From contig JAJCZJ010000111.1 of NCBI GenBank assembly GCA_029262455.1, positions 1-37,479 on the forward strand: a stretch of DNA of 37,479 nt, in the 5' to 3' direction. Positions 26,584 through 34,249 of this stretch are shown here, piece after piece (position 1 is the first letter of the stretch; each line of letters opens with the position of its first letter). The position numbers were made by a program, and so were the translations under genes. The notes under the pieces were generated by a model. The model had not been told where the DNA came from. It did not search any database and worked only from the letters and a program-made list of their open reading frames with translations. The DNA comes from Deltaproteobacteria bacterium. GTDB lineage: Bacteria > Desulfobacterota > Binatia > HRBIN30 > CADEER01.

Positions 26584-27729
26584 ATGACGCAACAAATTCA
26601 GAGGCGCGAGACACGTGAGATCTCGGTCGGTACCACTGCAATCGGCGGCAATGCGCCGATTGCGGTACAGAGCATGTGCGCAACCAAGACGCGCGATATC
26701 GATGCGACGGTCGCCCAAACCAGCCAGCTCGAGAGAGCCGGCGCTGGAATCGTTCGAATCGCTATAGACAACGAGAAGGAAGTCGACGCTCTGCGTGAGA
26801 TCCGCACTCAGACCAAGGCAAATCTGGCGGTCGATTTGCAGGAGAACTACAAGCTTGCGGACAAGGTCGCACCGTTTGTCGACAAGATCCGATACAATCC
26901 CGGGCACCTGCACCACATCGAAAAAGACAAAGCGATCGCCGACAAGGTCGCTTGGCTCGCTGACGTCGCCGGAAGCAACGACTGCGCGCTTCGAGTCGGA
27001 GTCAACTGCGGATCGGTCGCACCCGAATTCCTCGAGCGCTATCCCGGCGACCAACTCGAGGCACTCGTTCAATCCGCAATCTACCACTGCGGCCTCCTTG
27101 AAGACCTTGGATTCGAACAGTTCGTGGTTTCCCTGAAGGACTCCGATCCGACCAAAGTCGTCGCGGCCAATCGCCGCTTCGCAAAGGCGGTACCGGATGT
27201 TCCGCTGCACCTCGGCGTCACCGAAGCGGGCTTGCCGCCGCAGGGCATCATCAAGACGCGTGTCGCGTTTGAAAAGTTGCTCGCCGAAGGGATTGGAGAC
27301 ACGCTCCGAGTTTCGTTGACTCTTCCAAACGAGCGCAAGCACGAAGAAGTCGAAGTCGGCCACGCAATCATCAACGACGTGGCCAACGGCCGTTTCATTT
27401 CGGTACCCGACCTGAGCGGCCTCAACATCATCTCATGCCCAAGTTGTTCGCGCGTTGAGAACGAAGCATTCGTCAATCTCGCCCAAGACGTGCGCGAAAT
27501 GACCGAGTACGCGAGCAAGCACGACATCACGATCGCCGTGATGGGCTGTCGTGTGAACGGCCCGGGTGAAACTGACGACGCCGATCTCGGCCTGTGGTGC
27601 GGCCCATCGACGGTCGTCCTGAAACGCAAGGCTGAAAAGGTCGGTTCCTACGGCTACGACATCGTCCTCGACGCCTTGCGCTCTCAACTCGACGCCCTCA
27701 TCGAACAAAGGTCTGCAGGCGCCGCCTGA
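26584..27729 (+). CDS. ispG: 4-hydroxy-3-methylbut-2-enyl diphosphate synthase IspG
   Basis: A 381-residue [4Fe-4S] enzyme of the MEP isoprenoid pathway, which reduces ME-cPP to HMBPP. The family segments [46 protein letters not shown] and LGVTEAG are all present. Cluster ligands lie in ISCPSCSR and [10 protein letters not shown]. The ATG at 26584 gives normal length; an upstream in-frame extension to 26446 lies across the intergenic promoter area. It supplies precursors for the undecaprenyl carrier recycled by UppP. Confidence 0.96.
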   Translation: MTQQIQRRETREISVGTTAIGGNAPIAVQSMCATKTRDIDATVAQTSQLERAGAGIVRIAIDNEKEVDALREIRTQTKANLAVDLQENYKLADKVAPFVDKIRYNPGHLHHIEKDKAIADKVAWLADVAGSNDCALRVGVNCGSVAPEFLERYPGDQLEALVQSAIYHCGLLEDLGFEQFVVSLKDSDPTKVVAANRRFAKAVPDVPLHLGVTEAGLPPQGIIKTRVAFEKLLAEGIGDTLRVSLTLPNERKHEEVEVGHAIINDVANGRFISVPDLSGLNIISCPSCSRVENEAFVNLAQDVREMTEYASKHDITIAVMGCRVNGPGETDDADLGLWCGPSTVVLKRKAEKVGSYGYDIVLDALRSQLDALIEQRSAGAA

Positions 27730-27745
27730 TTCATCCGAGAAGTAC

Positions 27746-28063
27746 GTGTGCGCGATGGCTCGCCTCCCAAAAATGACGATCGCATTTGTGATCCGTCGTT
27801 GTTCGCTAGACCTTGGTCACCAACCCAACGCCAGCGAGCTCGCAGTGTGGGCCAATCATCAGGACGAAGAACGCCCGCGCCCGTTCGGCCGCACGATCAC
27901 TGAAGACGAGGCCGCCGCAATGCTGCGCAATCAAGACCGGCTGGTCAGCGCTCGCAGCGCAGAGGAACACGAACGGCACGTCGAGCAACGTGAGCTGCCT
28001 GACAACGTGATTTCGCTCAGCGCTGCAAGGGCACAGGCGGGTCCGCGGCGCCACCGGCGCTAA
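27746..28063 (+). CDS. Small hypothetical protein coupled to downstream gene
   Basis: I do not recognise this roughly 105-residue protein. It is hydrophilic, with an early segment MTIAFVIRRCSLDLGHQPN, an acidic/basic middle (EEHERHVEQRELP), and a basic C-terminal tail PRRHRR. GTG 27746, ATG 27755 and ATG 27773 are possible starts. Its TAA overlaps the next ATG as TAATG, which argues for a real, coupled gene. It lies 16 bases after ispG in the same direction, so probably is read from the ispG promoter. Confidence 0.6.
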   Translation: MCAMARLPKMTIAFVIRRCSLDLGHQPNASELAVWANHQDEERPRPFGRTITEDEAAAMLRNQDRLVSARSAEEHERHVEQRELPDNVISLSAARAQAGPRRHRR

Positions 28064-28779
28064 TGGATCTCGAACGGCTAGACCCCGCGGCTATTCGCTC
28101 CGCCATTTCGGCGGTCGAGAACGCCCACCGATCGGTCAGCCAAGAAAGTGACGAGCCCGAAACCGATATCGACGACCCGGAGCACTGGCAGGGTATGCTC
28201 GAGGCCAATGCGGCCGCGGTCCTCGCCGCCCTCGACGAAATTCGTATCGCCGACGGTTATGTGGTTCGCTACCGCTTCTTCGAACGGACCGAGGGCGACC
28301 TCAAAGTGCGCCCATTTGCCGCACGCAGCACGACGGACGTGACCGCGGTTCGCAGTGTACTCGAGTGGCACCCGCCACCCGACAGCGGCATCGCCGCGCA
28401 ACGACCGTCCAACCGTGACGCCGAGTTGCTCTACCAACACTTCTCCTTCGAACCAACGGCGATCGGAGTGTTCCAATACTGGATGGCGATGCAGGAGATT
28501 TGGGCTAGTGCCGAATGGGTCCACACCCGGGTCGTCACCGGCCGCGAAGACTTCGCTGAGATCGTTTCATCAGGCGAGTGGCAGGTCGAACAAGAACTCG
28601 AAACTCACCAGCCGGCAGTCCTGCGCAACGAGGACGGAGCACACCTCGCCGTACTGCTTTACTCCCCCCTGCGCCGGCACTCGATCGTCCTACAACAAGT
28701 CGAGATCCGCGCCGACAAGACTGTCGCCTTCGCGGCGCCGATCACCGTCGCATCCGGACCGCGCGGCTATATCGCGTAA
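28063..28779 (+). CDS. Hypothetical protein, 238 residues
   Basis: Unrecognised soluble protein. No signal peptide or membrane segment is visible. The N-terminal 60 residues look helical and acidic; the rest has mixed strand-like segments, such as YVVRYRFFERTEGDLKVRPFA and HTRVVTGREDFAEIV. It is translationally coupled to the small upstream gene (TAATG) and sits in the ispG direction. Its last codons form the left arm of a strong hairpin. Confidence 0.68.
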   Translation: MDLERLDPAAIRSAISAVENAHRSVSQESDEPETDIDDPEHWQGMLEANAAAVLAALDEIRIADGYVVRYRFFERTEGDLKVRPFAARSTTDVTAVRSVLEWHPPPDSGIAAQRPSNRDAELLYQHFSFEPTAIGVFQYWMAMQEIWASAEWVHTRVVTGREDFAEIVSSGEWQVEQELETHQPAVLRNEDGAHLAVLLYSPLRRHSIVLQQVEIRADKTVAFAAPITVASGPRGYIA

Positions 28780-28790
28780 CAGCCGCGCGG
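28759..28790. terminator. Hairpin between convergent genes, possible bidirectional terminator
   Basis: A perfect 10-bp stem, CCGCGCGGCT (28759-28768) and AGCCGCGCGG (28781-28790), encloses a 12-base loop. It begins in the last codons of the plus-strand hypothetical and ends 14 bases before the convergent minus-strand gene's stop. No T run follows on either strand, so termination would be of the GC-hairpin type or Rho-aided; the assignment is inferred from location. Confidence 0.5.
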
Positions 28791-28804
28791 AAATCGGCAA
28801 CGCT

Positions 28805-29440
28805 CTAGTCGGCCTTTCGCAAGGCGAAGAACAGAATCGCCATCACGGCGGCGGCAAACAATACAACCCACACCCAGCTCGGGGCAGACGCTGCCGGTGC
28901 TGGGGACTGTGTTTCCGGTGCCGACTTTGCGACTGGCGCGGCCGGTGCGCCGGCGTCTCCGGCGAGGCAGACTCGACCCGGTGCGGCGGTTACATCTAGG
29001 GCAACGCCCTGCGGATCACTCACGCCGAGCCCGGATAGCTCCGCGGCACAACAAGCGTCTCCGCCCTCCTTTAGAGCGAAATCGCAACAGTAGACGTCGC
29101 CGTCGACCATCGGATCAACATTGTCCAGTGCGAACACCAACGACCGGAAGGTCGAGGGCATATTGGCCGGGATGCTGCCATGTAGCGGCTTGCCGTGACC
29201 TTCGGAGGCCACACACTTGTCGGGATCGAGAGTCGCGCAGCTCGAATCAAACGTAAGGTCGTTCTGTGTTCCGGCAACATCTGCACCCTTGGAGTCAAGG
29301 GTCACACAAACGCGGGCCGATCCAGCTGGCGATGATCGTCGCTCTAGTTTCAAATCGACTGCCGCAGCCGATCCACAGAAGGCAACAGTGGCAAGCGTAG
29401 TCACAGCGAGCCAAGAGGGCCGAGTCATTGTTCCGAGCAT
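28805..29440 (-). CDS. Exported eight-cysteine protein with C-terminal membrane anchor
   Basis: A 211-residue exported protein I cannot assign to a named family. It has a signal peptide (RPSWLAVTTLATVAFCGSAAA), a domain of about 130 residues, a Pro/Ala-rich linker, and a final transmembrane helix (VWVVLFAAAVMAILFFAL) followed by RKAD. The mature domain has eight Cys (45, 68, 76, 118, 119, 130, 131, 158), matching in order and spacing those of the upstream gene's product, including two CC pairs. DVAGTQNDLTFD recalls cohesin-like segments. The ATG at 29440 has an AAGGAG site 9 bases upstream. It is 134 bases downstream of its paralogue. The tail lacks the GC motif of MYXO-CTERM. Confidence 0.78.
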   Translation of the reverse strand: MLGTMTRPSWLAVTTLATVAFCGSAAAVDLKLERRSSPAGSARVCVTLDSKGADVAGTQNDLTFDSSCATLDPDKCVASEGHGKPLHGSIPANMPSTFRSLVFALDNVDPMVDGDVYCCDFALKEGGDACCAAELSGLGVSDPQGVALDVTAAPGRVCLAGDAGAPAAPVAKSAPETQSPAPAASAPSWVWVVLFAAAVMAILFFALRKAD

Positions 29441-29574
29441 CAATGGTTTCTCCTTGGTAATTTTCGAAGTGTCAAAACCGCGAACAGGGCTCCCGCTTCG
29501 GGCCACCCGAGATCGATTTTGCTGAATCTGTTCTGGGAACAACCACCCCGGTTACAGGGCGGTCGGCGGTTCCG

Positions 29575-30945
29575 TCAAGGCCGACGGCGCATCAGCAGCA
29601 GGAATAGCCCAGAGCCGACAAGCCAAAAGGCTGACCCAGAAGGATCTGCGCCGATCTGGCAACCAAACCACCCTTCGTCCTCGTCGAGCGGCAATCGCCG
29701 AGGCCGAGTCGTCCCAGATCGTTGCCCGAGAGGTACGTCGCGAGGACTGGGTTTCGCCTGATCGGCGGGCAGCGCGGGGATGGTCGGTACCGACGGAGCC
29801 TCGATCTCGACACCTGGAACTTCCTCGTCGGCCGAACTCGGTGCAGCGGCTTCCGTCGTATCCAATTCTTGGGCAATGTTTGGCTGTGGCGGCTCGACCG
29901 AATCCAAGGCCGGCACCTCAGGATCTACAGGTGGTCGGCGTGCCGCAGGCGCTCCTCTATCGGGCTGCGGCGCCGCAGGCTTTGGTCGGTCCGGTTGACC
30001 GACCATCTCAGAAGGGCTTCCGTCCTTGTTGACCAAAGCCTCGAGACGCTCGAGCTCAGCTTCGCTCAGACCTCCCAAGTCCAGATCTTGCAATACTTCC
30101 GGCAGCTCAGGCCGCCGCCCGCCGCCGAGGTCTGCGATCACAACCGGTGGGACGCCGCCACCGATTCCGCCGGCCGCCGGGCCAGCTGTCGTGACACCTC
30201 CCCCAGTCGTGGTCGCTTGTGTGCCACCGCCGCTCGTACCGGAGCCACCGCCGGTCGTCCCAGAGCCGCCACCGGTCGTGCCCGAGCCACCGCCAGCGAC
30301 TGTGCCAGCACCGCCGTCGGTCGTACCGCCACCGCCCGCCACGGGACCGCCACCGGGGTCACCACCGTCAAAATTGCCACCTCCTCCGGATCCCACATCA
30401 ACGTTGTTGGACGGACCGCGGACTCCCCCACCCCGGGGCGCATCGTCATCAGCAAGACAAAGCTGGCCGGGGCCACTGGCGGCCACTGACACTGTATTAC
30501 CGTCGGAATCACTGCCTCCGGGCCTGACGACGCGAATCCGACAACAGCTACCCGGGGATTCGAGGTGGACGAGAAATTCACAGCAATACAACTCGCCCGA
30601 GGGGATTGGATTGGTATTGCTGAAGCTCAGGACCAACCCCTTGTAAACAAAGTCCCGTTGCTGCGACAGGGTTCCACTGAGATTCTTACCGTGGGCGGAA
30701 TTCGCTTCGCAGGAATTCGGCAACATCGTCGCGCAGTCACCATCCCACATCAACTCGTTTTCGGTTCCCGCAACCTCCTCACCTCCCCGGTTGGTCAGGC
30801 TCACGCAGAGTTGTGCCCGTTCCTGATGAGGCTTCGTGACCGTTGCGGACGAGACCGAAATCGTCGCGGCCGAAGCAGCAAACGGAAGAATACCGGAGGT
30901 AGCTGCCGCGACGACGAAGATCTGAGCGAATCTAAGATTGTACAT
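29575..30945 (-). CDS. Exported eight-cysteine protein with Gly-rich linker and MYXO-CTERM-like tail
   Basis: A 456-residue protein with a signal peptide (FVVAAATSGILPFAASA), then a domain of about 140 residues with eight Cys (47, 71, 79, 121, 122, 134, 135, 163), paralogous to the next gene. A Gly-Thr-Ser repeat region (185-265) and a Pro/Ala/Glu-rich stretch follow. The last 30 residues, with GWFGCQIG, a hydrophobic run and LLMRRRP, are like MYXO-CTERM sorting tails (invariant Cys, membrane helix, Arg cluster), which are processed by myxosortases. Cys429 would be the tail Cys. EVAGTENELMWD resembles a cohesin segment, so the domain may be cohesin-like. ATG 30945 precedes the signal peptide; a longer frame to 31149 would overlap dnaE2. 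Confidence 0.78.
   Translation of the reverse strand: MYNLRFAQIFVVAAATSGILPFAASAATISVSSATVTKPHQERAQLCVSLTNRGGEEVAGTENELMWDGDCATMLPNSCEANSAHGKNLSGTLSQQRDFVYKGLVLSFSNTNPIPSGELYCCEFLVHLESPGSCCRIRVVRPGGSDSDGNTVSVAASGPGQLCLADDDAPRGGGVRGPSNNVDVGSGGGGNFDGGDPGGGPVAGGGGTTDGGAGTVAGGGSGTTGGGSGTTGGGSGTSGGGTQATTTGGGVTTAGPAAGGIGGGVPPVVIADLGGGRRPELPEVLQDLDLGGLSEAELERLEALVNKDGSPSEMVGQPDRPKPAAPQPDRGAPAARRPPVDPEVPALDSVEPPQPNIAQELDTTEAAAPSSADEEVPGVEIEAPSVPTIPALPADQAKPSPRDVPLGQRSGTTRPRRLPLDEDEGWFGCQIGADPSGSAFWLVGSGLFLLLMRRRP
30221..30307. repeat. 21-bp coding tandem repeat in Gly-rich linker
   Basis: Four units of about 21 bases (starting 30221, 30242, 30263, 30284; the last has 24) encode GGGSGTT-type heptapeptides on the minus strand. 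The units differ mainly by synonymous changes. Being a multiple of three, copy-number changes would lengthen or shorten the linker without a frameshift. Confidence 0.75.
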
Positions 30946-31015
30946 AGATCGTGAGAATATACGGGCGCTCGAGTCTTTGCCAACATCGCGAGAAACGTTT
31001 GGAGCAACCTTGGGC

Positions 31016-34000
31016 TCAGTGAAAGTCGTGCGATTTCGGCAGTGTCGCGGGGTTTTCCTCGGGAACGACTCGCATCCGGTAACCTCGGCCTTTCTGGTGA
31101 ATCCACTTATTCGGCAACTCCAGCTCTTGGAAATGACGTGCGCGAACATGAATCACGCCGTCCACAACCTGCAGCGGGCCTTCCACTTGTAAAAGTGAGG
31201 CCCGATGAATCAAAGACCGATGGCGCTGAAACAGATCCGGCACAACCACGGCATTGCTAACCCCCGTCTCATCCTCGAGCGTAATGAAACAAAACCCTTT
31301 GGCCGTCCCCGGTCGCTGGCGCACGATGACCAGCCCCGCAACCTTGACCCATCGCCCATCGCGCATGGTCGCCAAGTCTCGCGCTCGCACCACACCCTGG
31401 CGTGACAACTCGGGACGTAGATAACGGATCAAATGCGGGCCGACCGTAATCCCGCTGCCGCGATAGTCGGCCAGGGTCCGCTCCATTTTCGACATCTCCG
31501 GCAACGGCGAAGCACCACGGCGGGCTGTCCCCGCCGTCTTCGAAGCGGTTTGAGATGCCCACAAAGTACCGCGCGCCGGCACCGACGAGGCCTGCCATAA
31601 CGCTTCGCGCCGCGTCACCCCAAACGGCGCAAAGGCACCTACATGCGCCAACGCCTGCAACTCGTCGTCGTGCAGCCCTGCCCGCGTCGCCACATCGTCA
31701 ACCGAAACGAAAGCAGCTTCGGCGCGTGCCCGCTCGATGCGCTCTCCTGCCTCGGCCCGCAACCCCGCCACATAACGAAACCCCAACCGTACTTCCAAAC
31801 TCCATTCGCCTGCAGATCCGGATTCGTTGCGATCCTCCAACGTGCATCGCCAACTCGACTTCGCAATATCGATTGGGCGAACATGAAGCCCATGTCGTTG
31901 CGCGTCTTTGACCAGCGTTGCCGGATGGTAAAAGCCCATCGGCCAGTTATTGAGCATGGCACAGAGAAATGCCGGTAAGTGATGCGCTCTCAGATACGCC
32001 GAAGCATAGGCGATCAGGGCAAAACTGGCGGCATGGCTCTCGGGGAATCCGTACAGAGCAAACGAAGTGATGCTGCGCACGATACGATCCGCCATCTCGC
32101 CATCGATGCCGTTCTTTTTCATCCCGGCACGCAGCCGCACCTCAATTTCGCGCATGCGCCCTTCCGAACGCTTAAAACCCATGGCGCGGCGCAGCTCTTC
32201 CGCTTCGCCAGCCGAGAACCCGGAGATCGCCATCGCCATGCGCAGCAATTGTTCCTGAAACAGAGGGACCCCGAGCGTGCGTTTCAAAATCGGCTCGAGC
32301 AGAGGATGGTCATAGGTTACAGGCTCGGTCCCTGCCCGCCGGTTCAAATACGGATGCACCATCTGGCCGACGATGGGGCCCGGACGAATGATCGCCACTT
32401 CGACGACCAGATCGTAAAAACAACGGGGCTTGAGACGTGGCAGGGTCGCCATCTGCGCACGGCTCTCGACCTGAAACACTCCAATCGTATCGGCGCGCTG
32501 CAACATTCCGTACACCTTGGGATCATCGGGTGGCAGTTGCCCGAGATCGACCTCGACTCCCTCGTGCGTGCGAATCAACGGAATCGCGTCTTCCAGCACC
32601 GCCATCATACCGAGCCCCAGAAGGTCGACCTTGATGATACCGAGGTCGGCGCAGTCGTCCTTATCCCATTGCACCACCACACGTCCTTCCATGGAGGCCG
32701 GCTCGAGCGGGACGACGTCGTCGAGGCGCCCCGCCGCCATCACCATACCGCCCGAATGCTGACCAAGATGTCGCGGCAAACCCTGGATCTGCCCGACTAA
32801 ATCGACCAATCGGCGCACGCGAGGAGCATCGGCGTCGACTCCACCTTCGCGCAGCTGCTTGGCCAATTCGTCGCGGTCGTCACGAAACTCAAAGCGGTTG
32901 AGTAATTTCGACAAGCGATCGATCTGCTGCTCGTGAAAACCCAACACCTTGCCGACCTCGCGCACGGCGCTGCGCGTGCGGTAGGTGATGACGTTTGCCG
33001 TCATCGCCGCGCCGTGCGTGCCGTAGCGCTGGTAAACATACTGGATGACACGCTCTCGCTGGTCGCCACTCGGCAGATCGATATCGATGTCCGGCCATTC
33101 GCAGCGCTCGCGCGACAAAAAGCGCTCGAACAAAAGCTCCATCTTCACCGGGTCGACGGCGGTTATGCCGAGCGCGTAACACACCGCAGAGTTCGCCGCC
33201 GAGCCGCGACCCTGCGCCAGAATTCCGTTGTCTCGACAAAAGCGAACGATATCCCAGACGATCAAGAAGTACCCCGCCAACTCGAGCTCACCAATGAGGG
33301 CCAACTCGTGCTCGAGCTGACGCCGCACCCGCGCCGACACCCTGCCATGGCGTTGACGTGCCCCAGCATAAGTCAGCTCACGCAAATGGCCAACGGCATC
33401 AAACCCCATGGGAGTTGGGTAATCCGGGAACCGGTACCCCAAATTCTCCAGGGAAAACTCACAGCACTCGGCAATCCGTTCTGTATTCACCACCGCCGCC
33501 GGCATATCGCGAAACAACGCCACCATATCGCGCGATGCCTTGAGGTGGCGTTCGGCATTGCGCAAGAGCAATCGCCCGGCTTCGTCGAGCTTGGTCTTCT
33601 CGTACAAACATGTCAGCACATCGAGCAGCGGCCGCTCAGCAAGCGTTGCATGCCGGACGTCATTCGTCGCTACCAGCGGCACGCGATAACGCTCCGCTAC
33701 ATCAACTACGATTCCATTCCACCTCTCTTCCTCGGCATCCAAGTGGCGCTGCAGGTCGAAGTATAACCGCCCGGGAAACAGTTTTTGCAGACGATCGACA
33801 CAGGCCCGTATCGCCTCACCGGATCCACCGCGAAACGCCGCAAACAACGGCCCCTCAAAGCCTCCAGCCAGGCAGATCAGCCCATCCGTCGCGCCTTCCA
33901 GATCGTCCCATGTCGCCACCGCTTCTCCTTTCGGGGCACGCAATTTGGAACGCGTAATCAACCGGCAAAGATTGCGATAGCCGCGCTGGCTCGTCACCAA

Positions 34001-34243
34001 AAGGTAGATTTCACAAACCGCTCCCCAACGTTCCTCGACACGTAAATTGCAGCCGACGATCGCCCGCAGGCCGGCGCGCTTCGCCGCTTTGTGAAAGCGC
34101 GGTGCGCCGTAGACACCATCACGGTCGCCACAAGCCATCGCCGCGTAACCGAGATCGGCAGCGCGCTCGATCAGATCTTCCGGATCCGATGCCCCGGTCA
34201 AGAACGAAAAAGCACTTCGTGTTCTGAGCTCAACATACGACAT
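31016..34243 (-). CDS. dnaE2: Error-prone DNA polymerase III alpha subunit DnaE2
   Basis: A 1075-residue C-family polymerase, the catalytic engine of the ImuA-ImuB-DnaE2 mutasome for damage-induced translesion synthesis. The N-terminus (YVELRTRSAFSFLTGAS) is the PHP domain characteristic of DnaE2. The polymerase core has the catalytic ERCEWPDIDIDLPS segment, RGSAANSAVCYALGIT and LPRHLGQHSGGMV; the C-terminal third carries the helix-hairpin and OB-fold region. The length is typical for DnaE2 and shorter than DnaE1. It lies 6 bases after imuB in the same direction. Confidence 0.96.
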   Translation of the reverse strand: MSYVELRTRSAFSFLTGASDPEDLIERAADLGYAAMACGDRDGVYGAPRFHKAAKRAGLRAIVGCNLRVEERWGAVCEIYLLVTSQRGYRNLCRLITRSKLRAPKGEAVATWDDLEGATDGLICLAGGFEGPLFAAFRGGSGEAIRACVDRLQKLFPGRLYFDLQRHLDAEEERWNGIVVDVAERYRVPLVATNDVRHATLAERPLLDVLTCLYEKTKLDEAGRLLLRNAERHLKASRDMVALFRDMPAAVVNTERIAECCEFSLENLGYRFPDYPTPMGFDAVGHLRELTYAGARQRHGRVSARVRRQLEHELALIGELELAGYFLIVWDIVRFCRDNGILAQGRGSAANSAVCYALGITAVDPVKMELLFERFLSRERCEWPDIDIDLPSGDQRERVIQYVYQRYGTHGAAMTANVITYRTRSAVREVGKVLGFHEQQIDRLSKLLNRFEFRDDRDELAKQLREGGVDADAPRVRRLVDLVGQIQGLPRHLGQHSGGMVMAAGRLDDVVPLEPASMEGRVVVQWDKDDCADLGIIKVDLLGLGMMAVLEDAIPLIRTHEGVEVDLGQLPPDDPKVYGMLQRADTIGVFQVESRAQMATLPRLKPRCFYDLVVEVAIIRPGPIVGQMVHPYLNRRAGTEPVTYDHPLLEPILKRTLGVPLFQEQLLRMAMAISGFSAGEAEELRRAMGFKRSEGRMREIEVRLRAGMKKNGIDGEMADRIVRSITSFALYGFPESHAASFALIAYASAYLRAHHLPAFLCAMLNNWPMGFYHPATLVKDAQRHGLHVRPIDIAKSSWRCTLEDRNESGSAGEWSLEVRLGFRYVAGLRAEAGERIERARAEAAFVSVDDVATRAGLHDDELQALAHVGAFAPFGVTRREALWQASSVPARGTLWASQTASKTAGTARRGASPLPEMSKMERTLADYRGSGITVGPHLIRYLRPELSRQGVVRARDLATMRDGRWVKVAGLVIVRQRPGTAKGFCFITLEDETGVSNAVVVPDLFQRHRSLIHRASLLQVEGPLQVVDGVIHVRARHFQELELPNKWIHQKGRGYRMRVVPEENPATLPKSHDFH

Positions 34244-34249
34244 GGTTTC

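Noticed and set aside
29441-29574. Riboswitch or attachment site between the eight-Cys genes
   Set aside because: Some GC-rich complementary pieces exist, but no recognised aptamer motif or terminator was found.
30946-31149. Longer N-terminus of the Gly-rich eight-Cys protein
   Set aside because: It would overlap the dnaE2 end, and the signal peptide begins right at the ATG at 30945.
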